64,000 nucleotides of DNA from Oscillospiraceae bacterium (GTDB lineage Bacteria > Bacillota > Clostridia > Saccharofermentanales > Saccharofermentanaceae), in NCBI GenBank assembly GCA_900176545.1, contig FWXP01000007.1, positions 59,599 to 123,598 of the forward strand, read 5' to 3'. Positions 26,530-35,225 of the stretch are shown here, in pieces. The position numbers and the translations under genes are program-made. The notes beneath the pieces are model-generated. The model ran no database searches, was not told the DNA's origin, and was given only the letters and a program-made list of their open reading frames with translations. Within the stretch, counting starts at the first letter, position 1; each line of letters begins with the position of its first letter.

Positions 26530-28678
26530 TGCCGTTCAACCTCATATATGTCTTGGATGACGTAAGGCTCACCTTGCCGTCACTCTTGAGAAAGCTGAAG
26601 CAGATCTTGTCGGCATCCGTCTTTCCAAGCTTCATGATACCTGCTTCGGAGAAAACGTCAAGGCATCTGGATACCTGGAAAGGCGTGATCTCCACTCCCG
26701 AGCTCATGCTTATCATCTTGGCGGCAAGGGTAGTATCCATTGTGGATACGGTATTACCGCACTTGGAGGATAAGACCTTATAGCACTGTGCGTACTGAGC
26801 CTTGCTGGGGATAAAAGCCTCCTGAGAAGACTTCTTTGCCAGCTTTTCTATCTGGGACAAGGGCATTCCGGACCTGTACAGATCCTCCGCTATATCGTTC
26901 TTCTGCCACATAAAGCCCTGACCGCAAACGGGGACTATGTCCTCGAGGCACAGGCTCAATGTAGTATTGCCTCTGTAAACATATTCATTCATGGTATATG
27001 CGATATCGACTCTGTCTCCCGCCTTGATGACATCAAGGTACTGACCCATATTAAAGCCTACAGCCGATATGAATCCTTCCTTCGGATCCTTCCTGCCGTC
27101 ACAGAGCTCCAGTCTTATGTGAGCACCGTCGCTCATGGCGATGACATCGGTCACGATGAGGTCGCACGTAGAGAATACGGGCTTTTTGTTACCTATGCCG
27201 AAAGGCTTTAATATATTGGTCTTCTCGTATGTCTCGAAAGTAACCTGCTCGAAAGGTATCTGCGCATCTATCTCTATGGAATCCTCTTCAACGCTGTCAC
27301 TATCCTCGCCTGACGAAATGCTGTCTGCGGAAGCCTTTGCATTTTCTTCAAGAGCCGTCATAAACTCCTTGAGCCTTTTTCTCTCCACCACGAGACCGGC
27401 GGCCTTCTTGTGGCCTCCGAAGCTCACGCATTTATCTGAGATCTTCTCTATGGCATCGAAGAGGTCGAACTCGCCGTAGGCTCTACCCGAACCCTTGACG
27501 TTCTCCTTGTCTATGGAATCGTCAGTAAAGACGATAGCGGACCTTCTGTAATAAGCAGCGAGCTTGCCTGCTACTATGCCCAGGACACCCTGATGCCAGT
27601 TGCTGCCGTATGCCACTATGGGCCCGCATGTATTTGTTATGAGCCACTCCTCGGGTCTTTTGGGGTTCTCCACCTGCTTCACGGCCTCGGAGAATACTTC
27701 GCTCTCTATGAGCTTACGTTCCTCATTCTGCTTACCGAGGGCTTCTGCCGCCTGCTTTACGATCTTCTCGTCATCTTCCAGGAAGAGCTTTAATGCGTCG
27801 GATGAATCGTAGAGCCTTCCCGCGGCATTTATCCTGGGTACGAAATTAAATGAGATAAATGTCTCATCCAGCTTCTTGCCGTGATCCAGTATGAGCCCGT
27901 TCATTATGCGGACTCCGGGATTGACGGCATTAGCCATGCTCTTGAATGCCTTCTTGATAATGGTCCTGTTCTCGCCCGTAACGGGGACAAGATCTGCAAT
28001 GGTGGCAAGTCCTGCCAGCTCCAGAGCCTGTCTCCAGATATTGCCGTTGACCTTGAACCTCTCGTCCCTGCCCATGGCCTCGATGATCTTTAAGGCTACG
28101 CCTGCTCCGCATAATTCCTTGAAAGGATAAGTTGTATCCTCTATCTTCGCACAGATAAGAGCATCCGCCTCGGGAAGCTCCTCCTTGACGTTATGGTGAT
28201 CGGATACAATGACCTTTATCCCGTGTTCCTTCACCCTTTTGACCGTATCTATGTTAGTGATACCGCAGTCGACTGTGATGAGAAGATCGGGAGAGTGTTC
28301 TATTACCTTGTCCAGGATATTCTCCGTAAGGCCGTATCCGTGCTCCGCCCTGTGCGGGACTATATAGTCGACATTTGCCGAATGGCTCCTGAAATACCTG
28401 ACCATTATGGATGTGGCGGTAACTCCGTCACAGTCATAGTCTCCGTATACAAGGATCTTGCCCTTGTTCTCCATTACCTCACAGATGATATCGACGGCCT
28501 TCCTCATATCATTGAAGAGGAAAGGGTCGTTCCACATACCTCCCCCGTCAAGGATGAATTCTTCCTTCTTCTCGGGAGTATCTATCTGCCTGGATCTTAA
28601 CAGTTCGTCGATAAGAGCGTCAGCATCCTCCTCTTCAAAGGATACTGCCGTCTTCCACTTCTTCGCAGTCAACAACAT
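26522..28678 (-). CDS. recJ: Single-strand DNA 5'-3' exonuclease RecJ
   Basis: 718 residues. DHH phosphoesterase core with ILVYGDYDCDGVTATSIMV, VDCGITN, VSDHHNVKEELPEADALICA and FVPRINAAGRLYDSSDAL. DHHA1 domain with GSGRAYGEFDLFDAIE and FGGHKKAAGLVV. An OB-fold part (ITDVI... GDRVDIAYTMNEY region, about 500-590) and a C-terminal extension of about 100 residues follow, as in Bacillota RecJ. Acts in recombination and mismatch repair. It ends inside the rel start, so the two are coupled. The SD is weak (GTGAG). Confidence 0.94.
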   Translation of the reverse strand: MLLTAKKWKTAVSFEEEDADALIDELLRSRQIDTPEKKEEFILDGGGMWNDPFLFNDMRKAVDIICEVMENKGKILVYGDYDCDGVTATSIMVRYFRSHSANVDYIVPHRAEHGYGLTENILDKVIEHSPDLLITVDCGITNIDTVKRVKEHGIKVIVSDHHNVKEELPEADALICAKIEDTTYPFKELCGAGVALKIIEAMGRDERFKVNGNIWRQALELAGLATIADLVPVTGENRTIIKKAFKSMANAVNPGVRIMNGLILDHGKKLDETFISFNFVPRINAAGRLYDSSDALKLFLEDDEKIVKQAAEALGKQNEERKLIESEVFSEAVKQVENPKRPEEWLITNTCGPIVAYGSNWHQGVLGIVAGKLAAYYRRSAIVFTDDSIDKENVKGSGRAYGEFDLFDAIEKISDKCVSFGGHKKAAGLVVERKRLKEFMTALEENAKASADSISSGEDSDSVEEDSIEIDAQIPFEQVTFETYEKTNILKPFGIGNKKPVFSTCDLIVTDVIAMSDGAHIRLELCDGRKDPKEGFISAVGFNMGQYLDVIKAGDRVDIAYTMNEYVYRGNTTLSLCLEDIVPVCGQGFMWQKNDIAEDLYRSGMPLSQIEKLAKKSSQEAFIPSKAQYAQCYKVLSSKCGNTVSTMDTTLAAKMISMSSGVEITPFQVSRCLDVFSEAGIMKLGKTDADKICFSFLKSDGKVSLTSSKTYMRLNGNG

Positions 28679-28701
28679 ACATTCATACTCACAGTGATTA
28701 T

Positions 28702-28731
28702 TTTGTAATCATTTTAACAGAGTTGGGTCAA
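28702..28731 (-). promoter_or_regulatory. Putative promoter of the recJ-rel operon
   Basis: On the minus strand TTGACC (28726-28731) and TACAAA (28702-28707) are separated by 18 nt, about 24 nt before the recJ ATG. Confidence 0.45.
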
Positions 28732-28774
28732 ATAATAAACATCACCGGTCGCGTGGTTTTCTGTACACAATGAA

Positions 28775-28802
28775 ATATCCGGCTCCCGAAGGAACCGGAT
28801 AT
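28775..28802 (-). terminator. Hairpin terminator after the lipoprotein gene
   Basis: A 12-bp stem (ATATCCGG... / ...CCGGATAT, one G-T pair) capped on the minus strand by a TTCG tetraloop. The following TTTCATTG tail is only moderately T-rich. It lies 21 nt after the lipoprotein stop. Confidence 0.7.
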
Positions 28803-28822
28803 AAGGTATGACCTGGTCAATA

Positions 28823-30181
28823 TCAATATGCGCCTACATAGCAAACAGCGATGATCTGATCAGCGCCGCCGTGAGAAACTATGACGATGTAGTAACCGTC
28901 CGGAAGAGCTGCGTCGCCATTCTCATATGTGAAATCATAATACATTTCGCCATAGTCGCCATATACTACAGGCTCTGCAGTGAAAGTACCAAGATCCTGA
29001 TCAAGATCCGTACCGTCTGCAGAGTAATAATACTGATAAGTAACTGTACCAAGAGATTCATCATAGCATCTGCATGTAAGATCTACATAGGTATTATCGG
29101 AATCATACAGACCGAAAGTATCCGTGGCGGAATAACGGTTGTACCAGTAAGCTGTGTCTGTACCTTCATAGAAATCAGAAGAATATGTCTGATACTCAAC
29201 ACAACCAACGTAATCAGCGAATGTCTCACCTGTAGGCTGAGGCTCAGTTGCAACAGGCTCAGCATCCAAGATTACAGTACATGTGTCAGATACAAGGACC
29301 TCACCGTTAGGATCATAGAATGTGATCGTGTATGTTCCTGCAAGGAAGTAGCCTGTATCAGGATCAAGATCTGCAGATGTAAGATCATCAGTCTGGATCC
29401 AAGCATCATAACCTGTACCTGTGTAGATCACAACGCCGTCACGCTGTACTTCATACGTAAGCTCATAGATAACATCATAGTTATCAAGGAGAGAAGTATC
29501 GATCTGAAGCTCACCGTCGATCTCATCAGTGTTTGTGTAGACAGGATTGCTGTCGTCACCATTATCTGTCCACCACCAGTCGAGTGAATCGGATGTGATA
29601 GCATCTGCGATAGGTGTAGAGAATGTGAACTCGTCATTTGTGAAATCATAGAGCTTCTCGAATACCTTTGTGTAGTTGGATCCGAGCCAGTCACCGTCAT
29701 CTGTTCTCTCGAACTCAAGTGTAACGGAGATCTCTGTTGTATCAGCGTCTGCAACTGCATTAGCAAAAGCATCAGCATCCGTGATGGAATCGTCGTCCAC
29801 GAGATCAGCGTAGTCAGCGATAGTAAATGTTACATCGATGGAACCTTCGCCGCTCTTCTTTGTTGCTTCAACAGATTCCTCATCGATCTCATAAGAGATG
29901 GTGTCTGCAATTGCATTAAGAACTGTAGCAGTATCAGCGGAATAGAGCTCACCCTCGCTGAATGTAAGCTTGCCTTCCCACTCTTCCTGAATGTCTTCGA
30001 AGTCTTCTGTGGAAAGCTTAGCGAGCTTGCCAATATTGCATGCTGCCAATTCCTTAGCGTATGAATCAGCTGCGTCGAGAACCTCATCCTTGGACTTATC
30101 AAGGAATGAACATCCTGCCATCGAGAAAACGAGAGCAGAAGCAACTGCAAGAGAAACTGTCTTCTTTAAGTATTTGTTCAT
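28823..30181 (-). CDS. Lipoprotein of unknown function, Asp/Tyr-rich
   Basis: 452 residues. Signal peptide with lipobox FSMAGC near residue 23. The N-terminal ~150 residues (KSKDEVLDAADSYAKELAAC, LTFSEGELYSADTATVL) resemble the small alpha/beta lipoprotein domains with DUF5105-like form common in Clostridia. I only infer this. The remainder has two strand-rich, Ig-like segments (about 235-320 and 335-450), very rich in Asp, Tyr and Thr, ending GYYIVIVSHGGADQI. There are no cell-wall sorting signals and no catalytic motif. The ATG at 30181 has a strong AAAGGGAGG site. Codon use is softer (more A/T-ending codons) than in recJ. It stands alone between two terminators. Confidence 0.75.
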   Translation of the reverse strand: MNKYLKKTVSLAVASALVFSMAGCSFLDKSKDEVLDAADSYAKELAACNIGKLAKLSTEDFEDIQEEWEGKLTFSEGELYSADTATVLNAIADTISYEIDEESVEATKKSGEGSIDVTFTIADYADLVDDDSITDADAFANAVADADTTEISVTLEFERTDDGDWLGSNYTKVFEKLYDFTNDEFTFSTPIADAITSDSLDWWWTDNGDDSNPVYTNTDEIDGELQIDTSLLDNYDVIYELTYEVQRDGVVIYTGTGYDAWIQTDDLTSADLDPDTGYFLAGTYTITFYDPNGEVLVSDTCTVILDAEPVATEPQPTGETFADYVGCVEYQTYSSDFYEGTDTAYWYNRYSATDTFGLYDSDNTYVDLTCRCYDESLGTVTYQYYYSADGTDLDQDLGTFTAEPVVYGDYGEMYYDFTYENGDAALPDGYYIVIVSHGGADQIIAVCYVGAY

Positions 30182-30292
30182 ATTACCTCCCTTTGGCCTA
30201 TAGGCTTCAGCATCTTTAAACAACAATGCTCTTGTTATGCACCTTACATACGGTATTTTATCATAAGCACTAAGATCGCCTGCGTTTTTGCA

Positions 30293-30324
30293 CAAAAAAA
30301 TCGGCCTTCCATACGGAAGACCGA
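30293..30324 (-). terminator. Terminator of rpsU
   Basis: Arms around TCGG-CTTCC and GGAAG-CCGA (30301-30324, one mismatch). On the minus strand a run of seven T residues follows (30294-30300). Confidence 0.85.
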
Positions 30325-30344
30325 CCGTAATATGCAACTATCGA

Positions 30345-30518
30345 TTAGCGCTTACGCTTTCTAGCAGCCTCAGACTTCTTCTTACGGCGTACAGAGGGCT
30401 TCTCATAGTGCTCTCTCTTACGAACCTCAGCGAGAACACCTGATCTTGCGCAGGAACGCTTAAAACGACGCAATGCACTGTCAAGGGACTCGTTCTCCTT
30501 AACTCTGATCTCTGACAT
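30345..30518 (-). CDS. rpsU: 30S ribosomal protein S21
   Basis: 57 residues, the normal size. [20 protein letters not shown] is the S21 N-terminus, then [20 protein letters not shown] and a basic tail. The ATG at 30518 is chosen because AGAGGAGGG lies 6-8 nt upstream. The in-frame ATG two codons earlier would abut that site, and the longer upstream frame has no support. It has its own strong promoter and terminator. Confidence 0.96.
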   Translation of the reverse strand: MSEIRVKENESLDSALRRFKRSCARSGVLAEVRKREHYEKPSVRRKKKSEAARKRKR

Positions 30519-30558
30519 CTCCATCCCTCCTCTCGTGCATGGCATTAATAACTCGCAT

Positions 30559-30587
30559 ATTATAACCGAGACCGGGGCAATCGTCAA
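30559..30587 (-). promoter_or_regulatory. Strong sigma-A promoter of rpsU
   Basis: On the minus strand TTGACG (30582-30587), a 17-nt spacer and TATAAT (30559-30564), about 40 nt before the rpsU ATG. Confidence 0.8.
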
Positions 30588-30693
30588 ATCATATAAGATA
30601 AACAAATTGTTAAGGCTTTACGGGAACTCATTCGTACCATATAAAAATCACTTCGCTTCCAAAGAACGAAGAAGGCTGATAAATGCTTTATTC

Positions 30694-30722
30694 TTGATAA
30701 TGTTTGGAGCCCATTATATATA
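30694..30722 (+). promoter_or_regulatory. Putative promoter of the hydrogenase operon
   Basis: TTGATA (30694-30699), a 17-nt spacer and TATATA (30717-30722). It leaves a leader of roughly 130 nt before the ATG at 30863. Confidence 0.55.
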
Positions 30723-30783
30723 AAATCATGATAGAATAGATAACTGATCGCTCGTTCCCGGGTGCACGATAAAGAGCATCGAT

Positions 30784-30832
30784 ATCTGACCGGCCCTCAG
30801 ATCCCTGCTCATGTCACCTGACGTTCTGAGCA
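30784..30832 (+). promoter_or_regulatory. Two short hairpins in the hydrogenase operon leader
   Basis: ATCTGA (30784-30789) pairs with TCAGAT (30797-30802), and TGCTCA (30806-30811) pairs with TGAGCA (30827-30832). They sit just before the ribosome site. No known riboswitch class is recognised. Confidence 0.3.
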
Positions 30833-30862
30833 TCCCCCAAAAATACTTACCCCGGAGGATCT

Positions 30863-32695
30863 ATGAGCAGACTTACTAATGTCACTACTACCTTGGCTCA
30901 GGAAACCGTCGAGGAACTCTATAAGGACATCGAGAGAAATATCCAGACCAGCCAGCCCGGTCTTTGTCCTGTAGATCTCGCAGCAGCTTTCCTTCATCTG
31001 AGCCACGCACGTTCATGCGGTAAATGTACACCTTGCCGTATCGGACTCGGAAGACTCGAAGAACTTATCAATTCCGTACTTGACGGAACGGCAGATCACG
31101 ATACGCTCGACGCTATCGAGAAGACAGCCGAGAGTATATTCCATTCTGCAGATTGCGCCATCGGTTCCGAGGCAGCAAGAATGGCTATCAAGGCCGTCAA
31201 GGGATTCAGGGACGACTTCGAAGAGCACATCAACCACGGAAGATGCAAGCTCCAGAACTTCAAGTCCGTTCCCTGCGTTGCAGAGTGCCCTGCGCACGTT
31301 GACATTCCCGGCTATATCGCACTTATCCACGAAGGCAGATACGATGACGCGGTCAAGCTCATCCGTAAGGACAATCCCTTCCCCGCTACATGCGGCATGA
31401 TCTGCGAGCATCCCTGTGAGGAGCACTGCAGAAGGACTCTCGTTGATGACGCCATCAACATCAGAGGTCTTAAGAGATATGCCGTTGAGCACGAGTCTGA
31501 GGTCAAGGCTCCCAAGAAGTACGAAGCCACAGGCAAGAAGATCGGTATCGTAGGCGGAGGTCCCGCAGGTCTTACCGCAGCTTACTTCCTTTCGATCATG
31601 GGTCACGAGTGCACTGTTTACGAGCAGAGAGACAAGCTCGGCGGAATGCTCAGATACGGTATCCCCAGCTACCGTCTTCCCAGAGAGATCCTCGACAGGG
31701 AGATTGAGAACATCAAGCTCGCAGGATTCGAGACTATAACAAATATCTCAGTAGGCAAGGACATCACCATGGCCGAGCTCAAGGAGAAGTACGATGCAGT
31801 ATATATCTCCATCGGTGCTCATACAGACAATAAGATCGGCATCGACGGCGAGGACGCTGAGGGCGTTATCTCCGCTGTTGAGATGCTCAGAGGCATCGGC
31901 GACGGCAAAATGCCTGACTTCAAGGGTCAGGATATCGTAGTCGTAGGCGGCGGTAACGTTGCCATGGACGTAGCAAGATCCGCTATAAGACTCGGTGCGA
32001 ATACGGTCAAGATCGCTTACAGAAGACGTAAGGTCGACATGACTGCCCTCGCAGAAGAGGTCGAGGGTGCAGTCGCAGACGGCTGTGAGATCTTAGAGCT
32101 CAACGCTCCTACCAGGATCGAGAAGACAGACGACGGTAAGGTCGCTGCTCTCTGGGTACAGCCTCAGATCGTAGGCGAAGTTAAGTGGGGTCGTCCCGCT
32201 CCCGTTAATGCAGATGCAGAAGAAGTACGCCTCTCCTGCGACAAGGTCCTCGTTGCTATCGGTCAGGGTATCGAGTCCGAGCATTTCGGAGAGTTCGGTA
32301 TCCCCTTGAACAGAAGAAAGATCGCTGCTTCCGATGCAGGCGACTTCTCCGAGGTCGACGGCGTATTCGCTGGCGGTGACTGTGTTACGGGTCCTGCTAC
32401 CGTTATCAAGGCAATAGCAGGCGGTAAGGTCGCTGCTGCAAACATCGATGAGTACTTGGGATTCAATCACGAGATCGAAAGCGGCGTAGATCTTCCTCCC
32501 GTAAGATTTGACGACAGAGAGCCCATGGGTCGTGTCAACATGACTGAGCGTTCCGCAAGCGAGAGGATCAAGGACTTCGGCCTTATGGAACTTCCCATGA
32601 CGGATCAGGAGGCTTGCCAGGAATCTGCAAGATGCCTTCAGTGCGATCATTTTGGTTGCGGAAAGCTTAAAGGAGGCAGAGAGTTCAAATGGTAA
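30863..32695 (+). CDS. NuoF-tail / GltD-like Fe-S flavoprotein, NAD(P)H-oxidising partner of HydA
   Basis: 610 residues. Residues 45-125 match only the C-terminal 4Fe-4S domain of NuoF/HydB (SCGKCTPCRIGLGRLEELI; Cys 52, 55, 58, 98). The FMN and NADH domain of NuoF is absent. Residues 130-215 form the GltD-type double 4Fe-4S domain (Cys 138, 142, 177, 181, 185, 189). An FAD Rossmann motif (IGIVGGGPAGLTAAYFLS, about 227) and a second nucleotide motif (VVVGGGNVAMDVARS, about 359) follow, with AYRRRKVDM that may favour NADP. Cys 591, 594 and 599 near the C-terminus could hold another cluster. It overlaps hydA by 7 nt, so it is probably the electron-input subunit. Strong GGAGG site before the ATG. 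Confidence 0.85.
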   Translation: MSRLTNVTTTLAQETVEELYKDIERNIQTSQPGLCPVDLAAAFLHLSHARSCGKCTPCRIGLGRLEELINSVLDGTADHDTLDAIEKTAESIFHSADCAIGSEAARMAIKAVKGFRDDFEEHINHGRCKLQNFKSVPCVAECPAHVDIPGYIALIHEGRYDDAVKLIRKDNPFPATCGMICEHPCEEHCRRTLVDDAINIRGLKRYAVEHESEVKAPKKYEATGKKIGIVGGGPAGLTAAYFLSIMGHECTVYEQRDKLGGMLRYGIPSYRLPREILDREIENIKLAGFETITNISVGKDITMAELKEKYDAVYISIGAHTDNKIGIDGEDAEGVISAVEMLRGIGDGKMPDFKGQDIVVVGGGNVAMDVARSAIRLGANTVKIAYRRRKVDMTALAEEVEGAVADGCEILELNAPTRIEKTDDGKVAALWVQPQIVGEVKWGRPAPVNADAEEVRLSCDKVLVAIGQGIESEHFGEFGIPLNRRKIAASDAGDFSEVDGVFAGGDCVTGPATVIKAIAGGKVAAANIDEYLGFNHEIESGVDLPPVRFDDREPMGRVNMTERSASERIKDFGLMELPMTDQEACQESARCLQCDHFGCGKLKGGREFKW

Positions 32696-34419
32696 GTGTA
32701 ACTATAGATAATAAGAAAGTAAGCGTTCCCGAGGGAACAACCATCCTCAAGGCAGCAAAGTCCGTAGGCATCAACATCCCTACCCTCTGCTACTGGGAAG
32801 GATTGAACGAGATTGGCGCATGCCGTGTCTGCGTTGTTGAGGTCGAGGGAAACAAGCGTCTTCCCGCTGCATGTAACACGGCAGTTGAGGAAGGAATGGT
32901 CATCAGGACCAATTCCAAGAAGGTAAGAGAAGCAAGGATCGCTAATGTTGAGATGATCCTCTCCGAGCACTACTGCCACTGTACTACATGCGTAAGATCC
33001 GGCAACTGCTCCCTTCAGAAGCTCGCTAACGATCTCAACATCCACGAGATCCCTTACGAGTACCACATCCCTCAGAAGAAGAGCAACAAGGAATTCCCTC
33101 TTAACAGGGATTACTCCAGATGCGTTAAGTGCATGCGCTGTATCCAGATCTGCGACAAGCAGGCAAGCAATATCTGGGATCTCGTTAATACAGGCTCCAG
33201 AGCTACTGTTGACGTTAACGGCGCATATTCCCTCGAGGAATCCGATTGCGCACTCTGCGGCCAGTGCATCACTCACTGTCCCGTAGGAGCTCTTACGGAA
33301 AGAGATGATACGGAGAAGGTCATCGACGCCATCTGCGATCCCGATAAGATCACTGTCGTTCAGATCGCTCCTTCCATCAGGACAGCATGGGGCGAGCCCT
33401 TCGGTCTTTCTCCCGAGGAAGCTACGGTAGAGAGACTCTGCTCCGCATTGAAGATCATGGGTGTCGACTATGTATTCGATACTAACTTCACTGCTGACCT
33501 TACGATCATGGAGGAAGGCTCAGAGTTCCTCGGAAGACTTTCCGACAAGGAGAACAATAAGTTCCCCATGTTCACTTCCTGCTGCCCCGGCTGGGTAAGG
33601 TTCGTCAAGGCTCACTACCCTGAGTTCGTAGACAACCTCTCCACTGCTAAGTCTCCTCAGCAGATGTTCGGTGCCGTTGCAAAGAGCTACTATGCAGATA
33701 TCCTCAAGGTAGATCCTTCCAAGATCTTCTGCGTATCCATCATGCCCTGTCTTGCAAAGAAGCACGAGTGTGCTATCCCCGCAATGAACGATGCATGCGG
33801 CGATCCCGATGTAGATGTAGTACTTACTACAAGAGAAGTAGACAGGCTCATCAAGGCTGAACAGATCAAGCCCGCTGAGATCGAGGATCAGGCTCTTGAT
33901 CTTCCTCTCGGAATCGGTTCCGGCGCAGGTAATATCTTCGGTGCTACAGGCGGTGTTATGGAAGCTGCTCTTCGTACAGCTTATAACCTTGTAACAGGTA
34001 AGAATCCCGACCCTGATGCATTCAAGGCAGTAAGAGGTCAGGACGGCTGGAAGGAATCCGAGTTCGATATCAACGGCACTACTCTCAAGGTTGCAGTCGT
34101 TAACGGTCTCGGCAATGCGGATAAGCTCCTCAAGGCTATCAAGTCCGGCAAGGTAAGCTACGACTTCGTAGAGGTCATGGCATGTCCCGGCGGATGTGTC
34201 GGCGGCGGCGGACAGCCTATGCACGACAATAAGGAGATGGCTCCCGAGAGAGCACCCGTTCTCTACAGCCAGGACAAGAAGAACGTTCTCCGTTTCTCAC
34301 ACGAGAACCCTTCCATCAAGGCTATCTACAACGATTACCTTGAAAAGCCCTTGTCTCATAAGTCACACGAGCTCCTCCATACTGATCACCACGCATGGAA
34401 GATGCCTAACGAAGACTAA
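32689..34419 (+). CDS. hydA: [FeFe]-hydrogenase, group A catalytic subunit
   Basis: 576 residues. Modular order: a 2Fe-2S ferredoxin domain (Cys 34, 45, 48, 62), a His/Cys 4Fe-4S domain (His94, Cys 98, 101, 107), two ferredoxin 4Fe-4S clusters (Cys 145-155 and 187-197), then the H-cluster domain. All three H-cluster signatures are standard: FTSCCPGWVRF (about 296-304), IMPCLAKKHEC (about 351-361) and VMACPGGCVGGGGQP near 500, so it should be active. The small-subunit-like C-terminal tail is present. It reduces protons to H2 or the reverse in the cytoplasm. The maturases HydE, HydF and HydG are not in the window. AGGAGG precedes the ATG, inside the upstream gene. Confidence 0.97.
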   Translation: MVSVTIDNKKVSVPEGTTILKAAKSVGINIPTLCYWEGLNEIGACRVCVVEVEGNKRLPAACNTAVEEGMVIRTNSKKVREARIANVEMILSEHYCHCTTCVRSGNCSLQKLANDLNIHEIPYEYHIPQKKSNKEFPLNRDYSRCVKCMRCIQICDKQASNIWDLVNTGSRATVDVNGAYSLEESDCALCGQCITHCPVGALTERDDTEKVIDAICDPDKITVVQIAPSIRTAWGEPFGLSPEEATVERLCSALKIMGVDYVFDTNFTADLTIMEEGSEFLGRLSDKENNKFPMFTSCCPGWVRFVKAHYPEFVDNLSTAKSPQQMFGAVAKSYYADILKVDPSKIFCVSIMPCLAKKHECAIPAMNDACGDPDVDVVLTTREVDRLIKAEQIKPAEIEDQALDLPLGIGSGAGNIFGATGGVMEAALRTAYNLVTGKNPDPDAFKAVRGQDGWKESEFDINGTTLKVAVVNGLGNADKLLKAIKSGKVSYDFVEVMACPGGCVGGGGQPMHDNKEMAPERAPVLYSQDKKNVLRFSHENPSIKAIYNDYLEKPLSHKSHELLHTDHHAWKMPNED

Positions 34420-34442
34420 GTCATAAAAGACATATACAAGAG

Positions 34443-34469
34443 AGCGTCCGCTTCGGCGGGCGCTTTTTT
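34443..34469 (+). terminator. Terminator of the hydrogenase operon
   Basis: A 9-bp GC-rich stem with a TTCG tetraloop (34443-34464), followed by six T residues. Confidence 0.92.
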
Positions 34470-34476
34470 GTCGCAT

Positions 34477-34504
34477 AAAAAGAGCGGATCGTAAAGATCC
34501 GCTC
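34477..34504 (-). terminator. Terminator of hpf
   Basis: Arms GAGCGGATC (34482-34490) and GATCCGCTC (34496-34504). On the minus strand five T residues follow (34477-34481). Confidence 0.88.
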
Positions 34505-34527
34505 CCATAAGTCCTATTACTTACCGA

Positions 34528-35073
34528 TCAATAATCGGGTTCAAGGAGACCGTAGTTGCCGTCATTTCTCTTATAGATGACACAAACGGAATCCGTCTCT
34601 GCGTCAAGATATACAAGGAAATTGTGTCCCAGCATCTCCATCTGAAGAATGGCATCCTCTGAAGTCATGGGGCGAAGTTCGAATGTCTTTCTTCTGGTGA
34701 TCTTCTTGTCTTCGGGTTCGTACTCATAATCAAAATCAGCACCGTTATCTTCCTCAAGGAAATTAACGATCTGAGGATAATCCTTCTTCTTCTTCAGGAA
34801 CTTTGTCTTCTGTCTCCTGATCTGAGATTCGAGCTTATCTACTGTCTTATCAACTGCTGTAAGGATCTCCTCGTCAACAGCCTCTGCTCTGTAGATCTTG
34901 CCGTCGAGCTTGAGTGTTACCTCAACTACCATACGGCCGCCTTCGGGTCTTATGCGGACATTAAAGCTACCCTCGTCGCCGAAATACTTGTCGAACTTGG
35001 ACATCTTGTCGACGATCTTGCCCTCAAGTCTGGTTCCGATCTTGATACCGTTGCCCTGTGTAGTGATCTTCAT
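34528..35073 (-). CDS. hpf: Ribosome hibernation promoting factor, long form
   Basis: 181 residues, so the long form that dimerises 70S ribosomes into 100S particles in stationary phase. The N-terminal S30AE domain (about 1-105) begins MKITTQGNGIKIGTRLEGKI and includes VEVTLKLDGKIYRAEA and VDKTVDKLESQIRRQKTKF. An acidic linker is followed by the C-terminal dimerisation domain (about 125-181) with RRKTFELRPMTSEDAILQME, LGHNFLVYLDAETD and VIYKRNDGNYGLLEP. All are typical. AAGGGAAGG site before the ATG. Monocistronic. Confidence 0.96.
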   Translation of the reverse strand: MKITTQGNGIKIGTRLEGKIVDKMSKFDKYFGDEGSFNVRIRPEGGRMVVEVTLKLDGKIYRAEAVDEEILTAVDKTVDKLESQIRRQKTKFLKKKKDYPQIVNFLEEDNGADFDYEYEPEDKKITRRKTFELRPMTSEDAILQMEMLGHNFLVYLDAETDSVCVIYKRNDGNYGLLEPDY

Positions 35074-35172
35074 ATAATCACATCCTTCCCTTTGAGACTT
35101 CTAGGTATTGCTACCTACTTAAATTATATAGCAAAGATTATTAATATACTGTAACTATTATTGCCGACTAAC

Positions 35173-35204
35173 AAAAAATATCCCGCCGGTGTTCCGACGG
35201 GATA
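35173..35204 (-). terminator. Terminator of the zinc-ribbon protein gene
   Basis: An 11-bp stem (35179-35189 with 35194-35204, a G-T pair on the minus strand) is followed on the minus strand by six T residues (35173-35178). Confidence 0.88.
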
Positions 35205-35225
35205 CTTAAAACCGTTGAAAACAGG

